A stretch of DNA of 37,525 nucleotides from Robiginitomaculum sp. (GTDB lineage Bacteria; Pseudomonadota; Alphaproteobacteria; Caulobacterales; Maricaulaceae), in NCBI GenBank assembly GCA_021647375.1, contig JAKIUV010000016.1:1-37525 (forward strand), given 5' to 3'. This document shows, in pieces, positions 6,728 to 15,240 of the stretch (positions are counted from its first letter, which is position 1; each line of letters starts with the position of its first letter). The notes below the pieces were generated by a model. That model did not search any database. It had not been told where the DNA came from and was given only the letters and a program-made list of their open reading frames with translations. The position numbers were made by a program, and so were the translations under genes.

Positions 6728-7807
6728 TTATCTGTCCTTATTCTCGAATTGATCGGCATAATGAATTGCGGCTGCAACGGCGGCATAATGTTCGAGAGGG
6801 ATGATTTCGCCAATTTTGGTTTGCGCATATAAGGCCCGCGCCGTTGGCGGGTTTTCGTAAATGGCTACGCCTGCAAGTTTGGCGCGTTCGCGAATGCGAA
6901 ACGCCATATTATCCACACCCTTAGCGACGCATTGAGGCGCCTCACCTGAACTGCGATCCCATTTTAAAGCCACAGCGTAATGTTCCGGGTTAACAATGAC
7001 AACACTGGCGTTGGTGACATCTTGTAGCATAGTTGTCTTGGCGATTTCTTCGGCTTTTTGGCGGCGACGTTGTTTCTGATAAGGATCGCCTTCGCTCTCT
7101 TTCCTCTCGTCTTTAGCTTCTTGCAGGGTCATCCGCATTTTCTTTTGGTGGGACAACCATTTGGCCGGCATATCGATAGCTGCGATGAAGGTAGTTCCGA
7201 TAATAATATAAAGTAGAAGCAGCAAAGATTTTTGCGCCAGTAGTTCAAGCAGTGAGTTGGCATGAAGGTCGCTATAGGTGGGTAGGATGGTAAATTCACG
7301 GTATAAGAAAATGCTGGCCGCTATTGCGATTAAACAAAGTTTGGCAAAACTTTTCAAAAATTCCCCAAGCCCGCCGGGACCATATTTTTTCTTGGCATTG
7401 GCGATGGGGGATAGTTTGGACAATTTTGGCTTAATCTTACTGGGCGAAAAAACAACGGCTTTCTGGGCAATTAAAGACAGGATCACAAGCACGGCGGGCA
7501 GGGCGAAGAACGGAAATAAGCTCTGCCCCAAAGACCGCAGTACAAAACCAGGTATCGGGCTTTTATCATCCCCTAAAAATCCTTGCGCTGTCCATTCCGG
7601 ATGCTCAAACATTCCAAGTAACACCATAAGAACACCTTGAGCGACAATCGAGCCTAATAAAATAATAGTGAGGCCAATGCCTATATACAGCATTACAGTA
7701 TTGAACTCTGTCGAGATCGGAATATCACCTTTCTCCCGGGCTTTCCTCAGTTTTTGCTCGGATGCATCTAGGGTTTTTTCCTGACCTTCATTTTGTTCCT
7801 CTGCCAT
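6728..7807 (-). CDS. flhB: Flagellar export gate switch protein FlhB
   Basis: FlhB sits in the inner membrane at the export gate and switches substrate specificity from rod/hook to filament after autocleavage. Starting at the ATG at 7807, which shares one base with the fliR stop (TGATG), it is 359 residues. The frame is open upstream to 7849, but that would overlap fliR. The N-terminal signature is TLDASEQKLRKAREKGDIPIS. Four hydrophobic segments follow, then the cytoplasmic linker MTLQEAKDERKESEGDP. The autocleavage loop reads NPEH at 273-276 where most family members have NPTH. The Asn-Pro bond that is cut and the His are conserved. The C-terminal EIIPLEHYAAVAAAIHY is also typical. Confidence 0.96.
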   Translation of the reverse strand: MAEEQNEGQEKTLDASEQKLRKAREKGDIPISTEFNTVMLYIGIGLTIILLGSIVAQGVLMVLLGMFEHPEWTAQGFLGDDKSPIPGFVLRSLGQSLFPFFALPAVLVILSLIAQKAVVFSPSKIKPKLSKLSPIANAKKKYGPGGLGEFLKSFAKLCLIAIAASIFLYREFTILPTYSDLHANSLLELLAQKSLLLLLYIIIGTTFIAAIDMPAKWLSHQKKMRMTLQEAKDERKESEGDPYQKQRRRQKAEEIAKTTMLQDVTNASVVIVNPEHYAVALKWDRSSGEAPQCVAKGVDNMAFRIRERAKLAGVAIYENPPTARALYAQTKIGEIIPLEHYAAVAAAIHYADQFENKDR

Positions 7808-8592
7808 CAGTACAAACCCGCCATATGTGTTTGATAGCTGTTCAGCCAAACCGTTAGAATACTGCCAATAGACAGGGAAAACAGAACAATACCAGCACCC
7901 GTGATAAACGGCATCCCCACGAAGGACACCATTAGCTGCGGCATGGCTTTGTTCAAAAATCCGAGCATCAAATTATAGATAAAGTTTAAAACTAGAAACG
8001 GTAATGCCAGTGCTACGGCAAAACTAAACACGGACATAGATTTTCCTGCGGCCCAATAGGCAAGTTTATCCAAGTCGGGAGTGCTGGCGAGCGGAAATAT
8101 ATCATAGGTTTGCACCAAGAGACCGAAAGCCAGTATATGGACATCAAGTGTCACCAACAGGGTCACGCCGCTGAGCATCAATAGCGTGCCAATGGTCGTA
8201 TTGGGTTCGCTGGTCATACCACCGCCAAACACCTGGGTCAGGGATAGGCTTTGGGATATAATCGAGCCTGCAATCTGTAAGGCATAGACCATGACACGTA
8301 GGCTAAATCCCAAAACGAAACCGTGAAAAGCCTCTAGCCCTATACCCAAAGCCATACGGGACATACCCCAATCCTGTATACCTATATTCGCGCCCGATTT
8401 GACCACCAGAGGTGCCAGAAGCCATGTCAACATCAAGCTAATCGCAAGTCGTATCCGCATAGAAATTGCTGTTTCGCCAAGTCCGGGCAACATGAATGCC
8501 AATAAGGAGACACGCGCAAAAATAGCCATAACGGGAAAAACATAGGCAAAGTTCTTGAGAACGACATCCCCTATGATTTGCAAAAACTCCAC
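7807..8592 (-). CDS. fliR: Flagellar export gate protein FliR
   Basis: This 261-residue polytopic membrane protein is a component of the FliPQR core of the type III export channel. Family features include FARVSLLAFMLPGLGETAISMRIRLA near the N-terminus, the central GLEAFHGFVLGFSLRVMVYALQIAGSIIS and the C-terminal LMLGFLNKAMPQLMVSFVGMP. The length is normal. The start is GTG (8592-8590), preceded by GGGGGA. It lies nine bases after flhA and overlaps flhB by one base, so gate proteins are made from one message. FliP, its core partner, is not in the window. Confidence 0.95.
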   Translation of the reverse strand: MEFLQIIGDVVLKNFAYVFPVMAIFARVSLLAFMLPGLGETAISMRIRLAISLMLTWLLAPLVVKSGANIGIQDWGMSRMALGIGLEAFHGFVLGFSLRVMVYALQIAGSIISQSLSLTQVFGGGMTSEPNTTIGTLLMLSGVTLLVTLDVHILAFGLLVQTYDIFPLASTPDLDKLAYWAAGKSMSVFSFAVALALPFLVLNFIYNLMLGFLNKAMPQLMVSFVGMPFITGAGIVLFSLSIGSILTVWLNSYQTHMAGLY

Positions 8593-8601
8593 AAATCCCC
8601 C

Positions 8602-10698
8602 TCAAGCAACAGCCAGAATAGCAGGTTTTTCTGTTGGCGGAATTTCTTCGTAGGATATTACCGGGTTGCGAATGCCTTTGGCGGCCATGACGGTGCGAAT
8701 AAAACGGCGGCGGTGGGCGCTGGTGGCAATGGCGGCATATTGTCCGGCCTGTGCGCTTTTATCCAGACCACTTTGCACAGCACTGGCCAACCTGTTAAAC
8801 TCCTCGGGCGGCAAGGCAATATCAGCTAGAACTCTTTTTTGACTATCCTCTTGTTTGATTTCGTGTTGGCTAAATACGGCTTCCCAGTCTGGGCCAATTT
8901 GAACCAAGGGTAATCTACCTTGCTCGTCGTGTAGCTTAGAGATGAATTGATAGGCTAATCTTTGGCGGACACATTCTGTGATTTGTTCGACCGAGTTCAT
9001 CACCGGTTTCACTTCGGCAATAGTTTCGAGGATTAAGGGAATGTTGCGCATGGAAATGCGCTCTGCCAAGAGTAAGCGCAACACGCCTTGCAGGGTGTCC
9101 ATAGGGACTTTTTCGGGGATAAACTCGTCGATGATTTTTGTGTTGGAGCGCGCCCGTTCAGGGTCTGATACATCTTTGAAAGCTTCGAGAGTTTCGCGCA
9201 ATGATCGGCGGCTGAGAAGCTTGGTAAAATGGGCTTGAACAGTTTCCAGCAAATGGGTGGCGAGGACTTCCTCAGGCTCCACTATCGCAAGGCCTGCCAT
9301 GACCAGTTCGTCGCGTTTGGATTTTTCTACCCAGCGCGCCGAGGCCTGGTAAACGGGTTCGCGAAAATTTTGCCCCTGTATTTCCGGGTGTGCGCCTTCT
9401 TCTATCAGTGCCATTACATGGCCGGGCTTGATGGTGCTGGTGCTAACCTCGCAGCCCTGTATCATGATTTTGTAGGTATAAGCGGCCAGCGAAGCATTGT
9501 CTGTCAGCCGCACGGAGGGTAAGAGGAAGCCAAATTCGGTGGCTATATATTTACGGATTTTTTCTACTCGTTTGTCAAAACCAGTTTCCGTGTCCATGGC
9601 GATGGGCACCAGTTCCTTTGATAATATTAAATGAATTTCGTCTATGTTGAACATGTCGCCGAGTGCTGGTTTAACTTCCGCTTGCTCTTCGATGTTTTTG
9701 GTCTCTTCGGCTTGCCCTTGCTCATATCGGTTTTTATGGATTTTATACGCCGCAAACCCGATGCCTACTGCACCAACCATAAACGGCAGAAAAGGTAAGC
9801 CCGGGAAGAACGCGAATACCACGAGGATTAATGCGACTGCGGCCAATGCGGACGGGTGCGCCGAAAGTTGCTTGATTAAAGTACCATCAACCGTGCCTTC
9901 TTCTTTTCCCTTGGCCAATAAGAGCGCGGCGGCAATGGAAATTATCACGGCAGGGATTTGCGACACCAACCCATCCCCGACTGTAAGCATTGAATAATTG
10001 GTCATTGCATCTGAGAAACTGACTTGATGTACCCCGACCCCAATAGCAATGCCTGCGACCAGATTGAGAAGTGTGATCAACAGACCGGCTATTGCATCAC
10101 CTTTCATGAATTTGGATACACCGTCGAGAGACCCCAAAAATGCCGTCTCTTCTTGCTCAGTCTTGCGGCGCAGGCTTGCTTCTTCGTGGGAAATAGCGCC
10201 CGCAGCTAGATCCGAATCAATTGCCAATTGTTTGCCCGGCATGGCGTCTAGGGCAAAACGTGCGCCAACCTCGGCCATACGGCCCGCGCCTTTAGTGATG
10301 ACCATAAAGTTGACAATGATCAGCACGGTGAAGACAATAAGCCCGAGAAACACATCCCCGCCCATAATGAATTGGGCGAAGCCTGCGATAATCCCGCCCG
10401 CCGCGTCTGGCCCGGTATGGCCTTGGCCAATGATCAATTTTGTCGACGAAATATTGAGGGAGAGCCGCAACAATAGAGAGGCTAGTAACACGGCTGGGAA
10501 AGCAGAGAAGTCCAACGGTTTTTCTATGAACAAAGTGATCATAAAGATCAGGATAGCAAAGGCGAAACTAGCGGTCAGGCCGATGTCCAATATCCAACTC
10601 GGCACGGGTAAAACCATCATGATGATAATGACCATCAACGCCAAAGCCATTGCGGCGGTCGGGTCGTATAGGTTTTTGAGAGAAAATTTGGTCGCCAT
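8602..10698 (-). CDS. flhA: Flagellar export gate protein FlhA
   Basis: FlhA forms the nonameric ring of the export gate, coupling proton motive force to export and docking chaperone-substrate complexes. At 698 residues it is full length. The first half has multiple hydrophobic segments. The FHIPEP-family signature is RMAEVGARFALDAMPGKQ at 140-157, followed by DSDLAAG. The cytoplasmic half includes the GHVMALIEEGAHPEIQG segment and the late EVKPVMNSVEQITECVRQRL stretch. The start ATG overlaps the fliQ stop by one base (TGATG). It is flanked by fliQ and fliR in the standard order for this operon. Confidence 0.97.
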   Translation of the reverse strand: MATKFSLKNLYDPTAAMALALMVIIIMMVLPVPSWILDIGLTASFAFAILIFMITLFIEKPLDFSAFPAVLLASLLLRLSLNISSTKLIIGQGHTGPDAAGGIIAGFAQFIMGGDVFLGLIVFTVLIIVNFMVITKGAGRMAEVGARFALDAMPGKQLAIDSDLAAGAISHEEASLRRKTEQEETAFLGSLDGVSKFMKGDAIAGLLITLLNLVAGIAIGVGVHQVSFSDAMTNYSMLTVGDGLVSQIPAVIISIAAALLLAKGKEEGTVDGTLIKQLSAHPSALAAVALILVVFAFFPGLPFLPFMVGAVGIGFAAYKIHKNRYEQGQAEETKNIEEQAEVKPALGDMFNIDEIHLILSKELVPIAMDTETGFDKRVEKIRKYIATEFGFLLPSVRLTDNASLAAYTYKIMIQGCEVSTSTIKPGHVMALIEEGAHPEIQGQNFREPVYQASARWVEKSKRDELVMAGLAIVEPEEVLATHLLETVQAHFTKLLSRRSLRETLEAFKDVSDPERARSNTKIIDEFIPEKVPMDTLQGVLRLLLAERISMRNIPLILETIAEVKPVMNSVEQITECVRQRLAYQFISKLHDEQGRLPLVQIGPDWEAVFSQHEIKQEDSQKRVLADIALPPEEFNRLASAVQSGLDKSAQAGQYAAIATSAHRRRFIRTVMAAKGIRNPVISYEEIPPTEKPAILAVA

Positions 10699-10964
10699 CA
10701 GTTCCCCGCAATGATCGGGAGAACCTGCGTGTCAAACAGTGTTAAAATAATGCGAGCCATATAGCCCGCCGAGATGAAAAAAACCAACAGCATCACGGCT
10801 AATTTTGGCACAAAGGTCAAAGTCATTTCCTGGATAGAGGTCAAGGCTTGCAACAGGCCAATAATTAACCCAACTATCAAGGCTGTGATCAAAATAGGGG
10901 CAGACATCAAGGCTGCGCCCCATAGGAATTCGCGCAAGATGGAGAGTATGTCGGACAGGCTCAT
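10698..10964 (-). CDS. fliQ: Flagellar export channel protein FliQ
   Basis: This 88-residue protein has two hydrophobic helices (ILITALIVGLIIGLLQAL and the LAVMLLVFFISAGYMARIIL region) separated by a short loop with TSIQEMTLTFVPK, the diagnostic FliQ/SpaQ motif. It is part of the helical FliPQR export channel. The length is typical (about 88-90). It overlaps flhA by one base and follows fliE after 12 bases. Confidence 0.95.
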   Translation of the reverse strand: MSLSDILSILREFLWGAALMSAPILITALIVGLIIGLLQALTSIQEMTLTFVPKLAVMLLVFFISAGYMARIILTLFDTQVLPIIAGN

Positions 10965-10976
10965 ATACGGTTGCGC

Positions 10977-11279
10977 CTAAACGGGCATGCGCAGAAGCTC
11001 TTGGTAGGCTTCAACAACACGGTTGCGAACTGTAACCGCTGTTTCAAGCGCCAGCTCTGCATTGGCCATCGCCTCAACTACAGAATGGGCATCGGCTTGT
11101 CCGCTAGCTAAGCCTTGAACGGATTGTTCGACGGCTTTGAATACTTCCGAAAATTCTTCCACGCCTTTAGCCAAGGCGCTGTCTTTGTCGCTAGTATTGG
11201 TCGTGGTTGTTGTTTCGGGCTTAAGAGCTTCTTGGGCGCTTTGGTATTGGCGTAGTGCGCCGAGGCTTGAGATTTCCAT
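10977..11279 (-). CDS. fliE: Flagellar hook-basal body protein FliE
   Basis: FliE, 100 residues, joins the MS-ring/export gate to the proximal rod. The C-terminal half has the expected pattern: VKAVEQSVQGLASGQADAHSVV, then ANAELALETAVTVRNRVVEAYQELLRMPV. The N-terminal half is a low-complexity threonine-rich linker. It lies two bases downstream of flgC, in the classical flgB-flgC-fliE order. Confidence 0.94.
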   Translation of the reverse strand: MEISSLGALRQYQSAQEALKPETTTTTNTSDKDSALAKGVEEFSEVFKAVEQSVQGLASGQADAHSVVEAMANAELALETAVTVRNRVVEAYQELLRMPV

Positions 11280-11281
11280 AG

Positions 11282-11680
11282 CTATCTCCGGATTAAATCG
11301 AGAAGTCCGCTATACATTTTACGGGCTTGGTTAAAGGTGGTTAGATTGGCTTCGTAGGAGCGGTTGGCTTCGCGGGCATCAGACAATTCGATCATCATAT
11401 CGACATTGGACATGTTGACATAGCCCCCGGTATCGGCAAGCGGGTGGGCAGGGTCAAACAGGCGTTCGCCCATGCTCTGGTCAAGCGTCACATTGCCGAT
11501 AGATAAAATATCCTTACCCGTTTTGGCATCAAACTGGTTTTGGAACGTGACCATTTTGCGTTTATAGCCGTGGGTATCGGCATTGGAGAGGTTTTCACTG
11601 ACCACACGTAAACGAAAAGATTGTGCCTGCATGCCTTGGGACGCAGAGGCCATGGCAGATGAAATTAAATTATTACTCAT
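11282..11680 (-). CDS. flgC: Flagellar proximal rod protein FlgC
   Basis: This 132-residue rod protein carries the flagellar rod/hook signature near its N-terminus (SENLSNADTHGYKRKMVTF) and the C-terminal helix AREANRSYEANLTTFNQARKMYSGLLDLI shared by rod proteins. The length is typical. No signal peptide is present, as expected for a type III export substrate. It follows flgB after 36 bases and precedes fliE by two bases. Confidence 0.96.
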   Translation of the reverse strand: MSNNLISSAMASASQGMQAQSFRLRVVSENLSNADTHGYKRKMVTFQNQFDAKTGKDILSIGNVTLDQSMGERLFDPAHPLADTGGYVNMSNVDMMIELSDAREANRSYEANLTTFNQARKMYSGLLDLIRR

Positions 11681-11716
11681 ATTGTTTCCTATCTGAACGG
11701 TTAGATGTTTTTACCC

Positions 11717-12079
11717 CTATATATTTTTGCCAATGGCTAGTTTCATCATGTCCAGGGTTTTGCGGTACATCAGCAGGGCGAGGTCGTGTTTTCCCACAGT
11801 TTGCACCGAGGTCAGCATTTGACCTTCTAGTGATACGGTGTTGCCGTTGGGGTCTGCGCTCCCTACTGTCTCGACCAATTGTGAAGACATTGACAGTGCG
11901 GCCAAGCTGGCGCCAGATTGCGCGGATTGTTTGTAAATTTCGGCAAAAGGCTTCAGGTCTTTGGCCTTAAAGTCAGGTGTATTAGCGTTCGCAATGTTTT
12001 CAGAAAGCACAGCATGGCGCCGCGCCGCATGTCCCGCCATTGCAGATGTGGTTTTTAAGAGTGCTAAATCATTGATCAT
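11717..12079 (-). CDS. flgB: Flagellar proximal rod protein FlgB
   Basis: This 120-residue rod protein has the rod-family motif ARRHAVLSENIANANTPDFKAKDL near the N-terminus. It also has the central stretch with EGQMLTSVQTVGKHDLALLMYRKTLDMMKLAIG that distinguishes FlgB. It is the first gene of the eight-gene minus-strand rod/export operon and diverges from fliI. A CtrA-type motif sits in the shared 102-base promoter region. Confidence 0.95.
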   Translation of the reverse strand: MINDLALLKTTSAMAGHAARRHAVLSENIANANTPDFKAKDLKPFAEIYKQSAQSGASLAALSMSSQLVETVGSADPNGNTVSLEGQMLTSVQTVGKHDLALLMYRKTLDMMKLAIGKNI

Positions 12080-12112
12080 CTGTGTTCCTACTCAATTCAC
12101 CAAGTCCTATGG

Positions 12113-12127
12113 TTAACGATTATCTAA
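12113..12127. promoter_or_regulatory. Near-consensus CtrA box between flgB and fliI
   Basis: TTAA-N7-CTAA (one mismatch to TTAA-N7-TTAA) lies in the 102-base divergent region between the flgB operon and fliI. In Caulobacter CtrA directly activates early flagellar operons through such sites. The assignment is by motif and context only; a single-mismatch motif can occur by chance in AT-rich spacers. Confidence 0.45.
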
Positions 12128-12181
12128 CACTTACCTCTATAAGTTGAACAAAATATTAATGCATTATATAAAGGGGGAGAT

Positions 12182-13522
12182 ATGCCGACTTTGTTAGAGA
12201 AGCAATTTTTTGCAGATGTGATAGATTTACCGATACAGATTTACGGTATTGTCCGCGCTATATCGGCGGACAGTATTACCATAAAAGGATTGTCAGGGCG
12301 GGCGAAAATCGGCGATCAAATAGACATATCTGCCAAAGATAGTCAAACCGTGCGCACGGAAGTCATCCGTATAGACCAGCAAGATGTGGTTGTTACGCCC
12401 TATGGTCAATTGACAGGGCTAAGTTTAGGCGCAAAAGCCGTATATCTTGGGCCGCAAGAACCACGGCCATGCTGGGGCTGGGTCGGGAAGGTTTTGGATC
12501 ATACCGGGCGCGGTCTGGACGGTGGTTATCCTGTACAAGGTGGTGAAATTTATCCGCTGAACAGTGTCCCACCGATTAACCGCAAGGCAATTGGAAAGCG
12601 GCTAGATACGGGACTTGCGGCAATAGATACATTCTTACCGCTTTGCCGTGGCCAGCGGCTTGGTTTGTTCGCAGGTTCAGGTGTTGGAAAATCCACATTG
12701 CTGGCGGACTTGGCGAAAAGCAATCAAGCCGATGTGGTGATATTGGCTCTGGTCGGCGAGCGGGGGCGAGAGGTGCGGGAATTTACAGAGAAAGCCCTAG
12801 GGGAGGTGGGTATGAAAAAATCAATAGTTTTTGTTGCCACTTCCGACGAACCGCCAGCGTTGAAATTACGTGCGGCTTTGCTGGCTATGGCCAGCGCCGA
12901 ATATTTCAGAGACCAAGGCAAGCATGTCTTATTGCTGTTCGATAGTCTTACCCGCTTTGCGGAGGCGCACCGTAGTGTAGCGCTGAGTGCGGGAGAGACA
13001 CCTTCCTTGCGCGCTTATCCACCGTCAACATTTCAGGCGCTGGCGCAATTGTGCGAACGCGCCGGGCCTGGCTCGGTTGGCAGCGGCGATATTACTGCCG
13101 TGTTCAGCGTGTTGGTTGCAGGCTCCAATATGGAAGAGCCTGTTGCCGATATGGTGCGCGGTATCCTTGATGGGCATATTATTCTTGACCGCGATATTGC
13201 CGAACGAGGGCGTTATCCGGCTATAGATATAAGGCGTAGCGTATCGCGTTCATTGCCGGAATGCGCGTCCGGTACAGAAAATCAACACCTAACCCACGCC
13301 AGACGCCTGATTGGTGCTTATGAAAACGCGCGGACACTGATCAGCGCCGGGCTATATCAAGCGGGTAGTGATCAACTTTTAGACGAAGCTGTGGTTAAAT
13401 ATGAGACTTTAGACGAGTTTATGACGTTAAAACAGTGCGGGAATGCCACCGATAGTTTCGCAGCCCTTGAAGCGATATTGCAAGATCGGGAAAACTCAGG
13501 TGTTGGAAAGGAACAGGTTTAA
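12182..13522 (+). CDS. fliI: Flagellum-specific ATPase FliI
   Basis: FliI is the cytoplasmic F1-beta-like ATPase that energises and loads export substrates. At 446 residues it is full length. The Walker A motif GSGVGKST is at 165-172, VGERGREVREF at 191-201, and the Walker B strand HVLLLFDSLTRFA at 248-260; MVRGILDGHIILDR and GRYPAIDIRRSVSR are typical later motifs. A strong ribosome site (AAGGGGGAGAT) precedes the ATG. It diverges from flgB, and its last 27 bases overlap the tail of the convergent DUF1217 gene. Neither fliH nor an obvious fliJ accompanies it. Confidence 0.97.
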   Translation: MPTLLEKQFFADVIDLPIQIYGIVRAISADSITIKGLSGRAKIGDQIDISAKDSQTVRTEVIRIDQQDVVVTPYGQLTGLSLGAKAVYLGPQEPRPCWGWVGKVLDHTGRGLDGGYPVQGGEIYPLNSVPPINRKAIGKRLDTGLAAIDTFLPLCRGQRLGLFAGSGVGKSTLLADLAKSNQADVVILALVGERGREVREFTEKALGEVGMKKSIVFVATSDEPPALKLRAALLAMASAEYFRDQGKHVLLLFDSLTRFAEAHRSVALSAGETPSLRAYPPSTFQALAQLCERAGPGSVGSGDITAVFSVLVAGSNMEEPVADMVRGILDGHIILDRDIAERGRYPAIDIRRSVSRSLPECASGTENQHLTHARRLIGAYENARTLISAGLYQAGSDQLLDEAVVKYETLDEFMTLKQCGNATDSFAALEAILQDRENSGVGKEQV

Positions 13523-14341
13523 TATCCCGCCAGATCCAAGACCACCGCCAAAATTACCTTGTAGGATGCTGAGCGCGGCAAAGCCGGGCGTTGAGGCGTC
13601 CGGGCCGTTGTTAATCTGTTCGCGTAAATGAAACCGCCTAACCATATCGTCCAGAATTTCGGGATCTGAGAAAATATCCACACTGTCGCCACCAAAGTAC
13701 TGTTTGGCCTTACTAATGAGAACCTCTTTTTGTTGATCGAGACCTATTTGGGAAAACTGTTTTGGCAAGTTAAAGGCTGATTCTAGGACGGCGCGAATAG
13801 GCAGTGAACCCATAGCGCGTAACCACCCCGTATCTTTTGTAAGGCCTTGCCCTGCAAGATCGCTCATTTCGCGTTTGAAATTCAGAGCCAAACGCATGGT
13901 ATTATCTACTTCCCCAACCGCTTCTTCAAATTGGGTGGTTAGAAATTTGTCGGCTATATCGTTGGTACGGTTTGTCGTTACTACAAAACCGCCCTCATTA
14001 CCAAAGGAAAAGGTTTTGGCAAATTCCAGATAATTGCTATTGCCCAAACGGTTGGCAAATGACCTTGGATCAAATGTACCGCCGTCAATGACGGTGCGCA
14101 CAAAGGCTTGTTTGTTTATCTCGTCGGATAATCCAAACGCGCCTAAAGCTACGGCAAGAAGACGGCGATCACCAACCAATTCCGCTGAGCTGGTAATGTT
14201 GCCAATATTCTCTTTGAAATAGTCAACTTCGCGCTGGATGTCAGGGGAGCGGTTAAACAAGGCTTGCTGTGTGTCCTGAGTGCGTTCAAGAAACCGCCAG
14301 CCACCGAGACCACCGAGGGGTATGACGGGCGCAAACGGCAT
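13496..14341 (-). CDS. DUF1217 flagellar-associated protein
   Basis: This 281-residue protein is related to the DUF1217 family, recurrent in alphaproteobacterial flagellar loci and of unestablished function. Recognisable features are an N-terminal WRFLERTQ with DTQQALFNRSPDIQREVDYF, the LLAVALGAFGL segment, GTFDPRSFANRLGN, and a long C-terminal helical region containing WLRAMGSLPIRAVLESAFNLPKQF. No signal peptide or membrane segment is present. It is the last gene of the flagellin-flaF-flbT group, and its ATG overlaps the flbT stop (TAATG), so its dose is tied to the flagellin regulators. Its 3' end runs 27 bases into fliI on the opposite strand. A role in flagellin handling or filament assembly is inference from position. 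Confidence 0.75.
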   Translation of the reverse strand: MPFAPVIPLGGLGGWRFLERTQDTQQALFNRSPDIQREVDYFKENIGNITSSAELVGDRRLLAVALGAFGLSDEINKQAFVRTVIDGGTFDPRSFANRLGNSNYLEFAKTFSFGNEGGFVVTTNRTNDIADKFLTTQFEEAVGEVDNTMRLALNFKREMSDLAGQGLTKDTGWLRAMGSLPIRAVLESAFNLPKQFSQIGLDQQKEVLISKAKQYFGGDSVDIFSDPEILDDMVRRFHLREQINNGPDASTPGFAALSILQGNFGGGLGSGGILNLFLSNT

Positions 14342-14778
14342 TAGCTGGCGCTGGCCAATTTGTTATGATGTGTTTTGCTTGCGGCCGGGCGCAGAAGTTG
14401 CTGCTCAATTGGCAAGACACGTTTGAGCGTAACCAGAACAGAATAATAGCGCTCTTCAGCGGCGCTCAACAATGCCTTGGAAATCTGTGTTTCGAGCGAC
14501 GTACCAGCAAAAACTTTGTCGAGTTCATATAGGGCTGCTGTTAACTTTAATTTTCCAGCGTCACGTTCAGCGTCACCGGATAAAATAAGCTGTGCCAAAT
14601 AATAAGCCCTGCGCACGGGTGTGTTAATCTCGTCCGGGTGTAAGCAGTCGCTCAAACGCAAGACATTAACATTGTTGTCAGGCAGGCGGATTTGGCCGCG
14701 TTTGGGGCCGTTTTGGACAAGGGCGCCATTGACGAGAAACTTCTCGTCCGCCTTCAAGCTGAGCATAAGACCACTCAT
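14341..14778 (-). CDS. flbT: Flagellin post-transcriptional repressor FlbT
   Basis: FlbT (145 residues) binds flagellin mRNA leaders and blocks translation until hook assembly is complete, as shown in Caulobacter. The sequence fits the family: MSGLMLSLKADEKFLVNGAL at the start, ADEKFLVNG followed by LPDNNVNVLRL, RRAYYLAQLILSGD and the C-terminal EERYYSVLVTLKRVLPIEQQL. Both ends are coupled: its ATG overlaps the flaF stop and its stop overlaps the DUF1217 start. Confidence 0.93.
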   Translation of the reverse strand: MSGLMLSLKADEKFLVNGALVQNGPKRGQIRLPDNNVNVLRLSDCLHPDEINTPVRRAYYLAQLILSGDAERDAGKLKLTAALYELDKVFAGTSLETQISKALLSAAEERYYSVLVTLKRVLPIEQQLLRPAASKTHHNKLASAS

Positions 14779-15173
14779 TACGCTGCCGCCACTTTAGCGG
14801 CGCGGTTGAAATAGTCGCGCTTGCCAGAAATGATATTTTTGTTAATTTCGATGAGGATATTTGGTCTTGCCTCGCCTTGTAGAACCTTTGTTGTGTGCTG
14901 GCGTGTGAACTCTGCCAAATAAATAAGGCCGGATTTCAAGGTTTGCTCCAATTGATTGTCCGCGCTGGTTAGGTCGAGAAATATCAGGTTCCAAAGCCGG
15001 GCATTGTCTTGAACGGCCTCGGCCAGTTCACTAATGCCGCCGGGCTTAGCTACATCTGCCCCAGCCAGCCTGCCCGTAATGTCTGTGAAAATTTTTAGCT
15101 CCAGTTCAATGTCTGAACCCATATGTTTTTGTGTGGTTTTATAGCCTTTCATGGCCATCTCAGAAGTGTGCAT
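14778..15173 (-). CDS. flaF: Flagellin synthesis regulator FlaF
   Basis: FlaF (131 residues) is the partner and opposite of FlbT in alphaproteobacteria: it promotes flagellin translation or secretion. Matching features are GYKTTQKHMGSDIELELKIFTDITGRL near the N-terminus, ARLWNLIFLDLTSADNQL in the middle and GLIYLAEFTRQHTTKVLQGE later. A good ribosome site, AGGAAGGAAC, lies upstream of the ATG. An alternative ATG occurs seven codons in. It lies 89 bases downstream of the flagellin stop, after a hairpin, so expression may come from terminator read-through. Confidence 0.92.
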   Translation of the reverse strand: MHTSEMAMKGYKTTQKHMGSDIELELKIFTDITGRLAGADVAKPGGISELAEAVQDNARLWNLIFLDLTSADNQLEQTLKSGLIYLAEFTRQHTTKVLQGEARPNILIEINKNIISGKRDYFNRAAKVAAA

Positions 15174-15216
15174 TTTGACGAAGTTCCTTCCTGGACTGTA
15201 GTCGGTAAAGAGGGAA

Positions 15217-15240
15217 CTCAGAGCGCCAAAGCGCTCTGAG
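15217..15240 (-). terminator. Hairpin between flagellin and flaF
   Basis: CTCAGAGCGC and GCGCTCTGAG form a perfect ten-base stem with a four-base loop, 22 bases past the flagellin stop. The following minus-strand bases are TTCCCTCTTT, only a loose U tract. It may be a partial terminator or a 3' stabilising hairpin that makes flagellin mRNA more abundant than the downstream regulator message. Confidence 0.7.
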
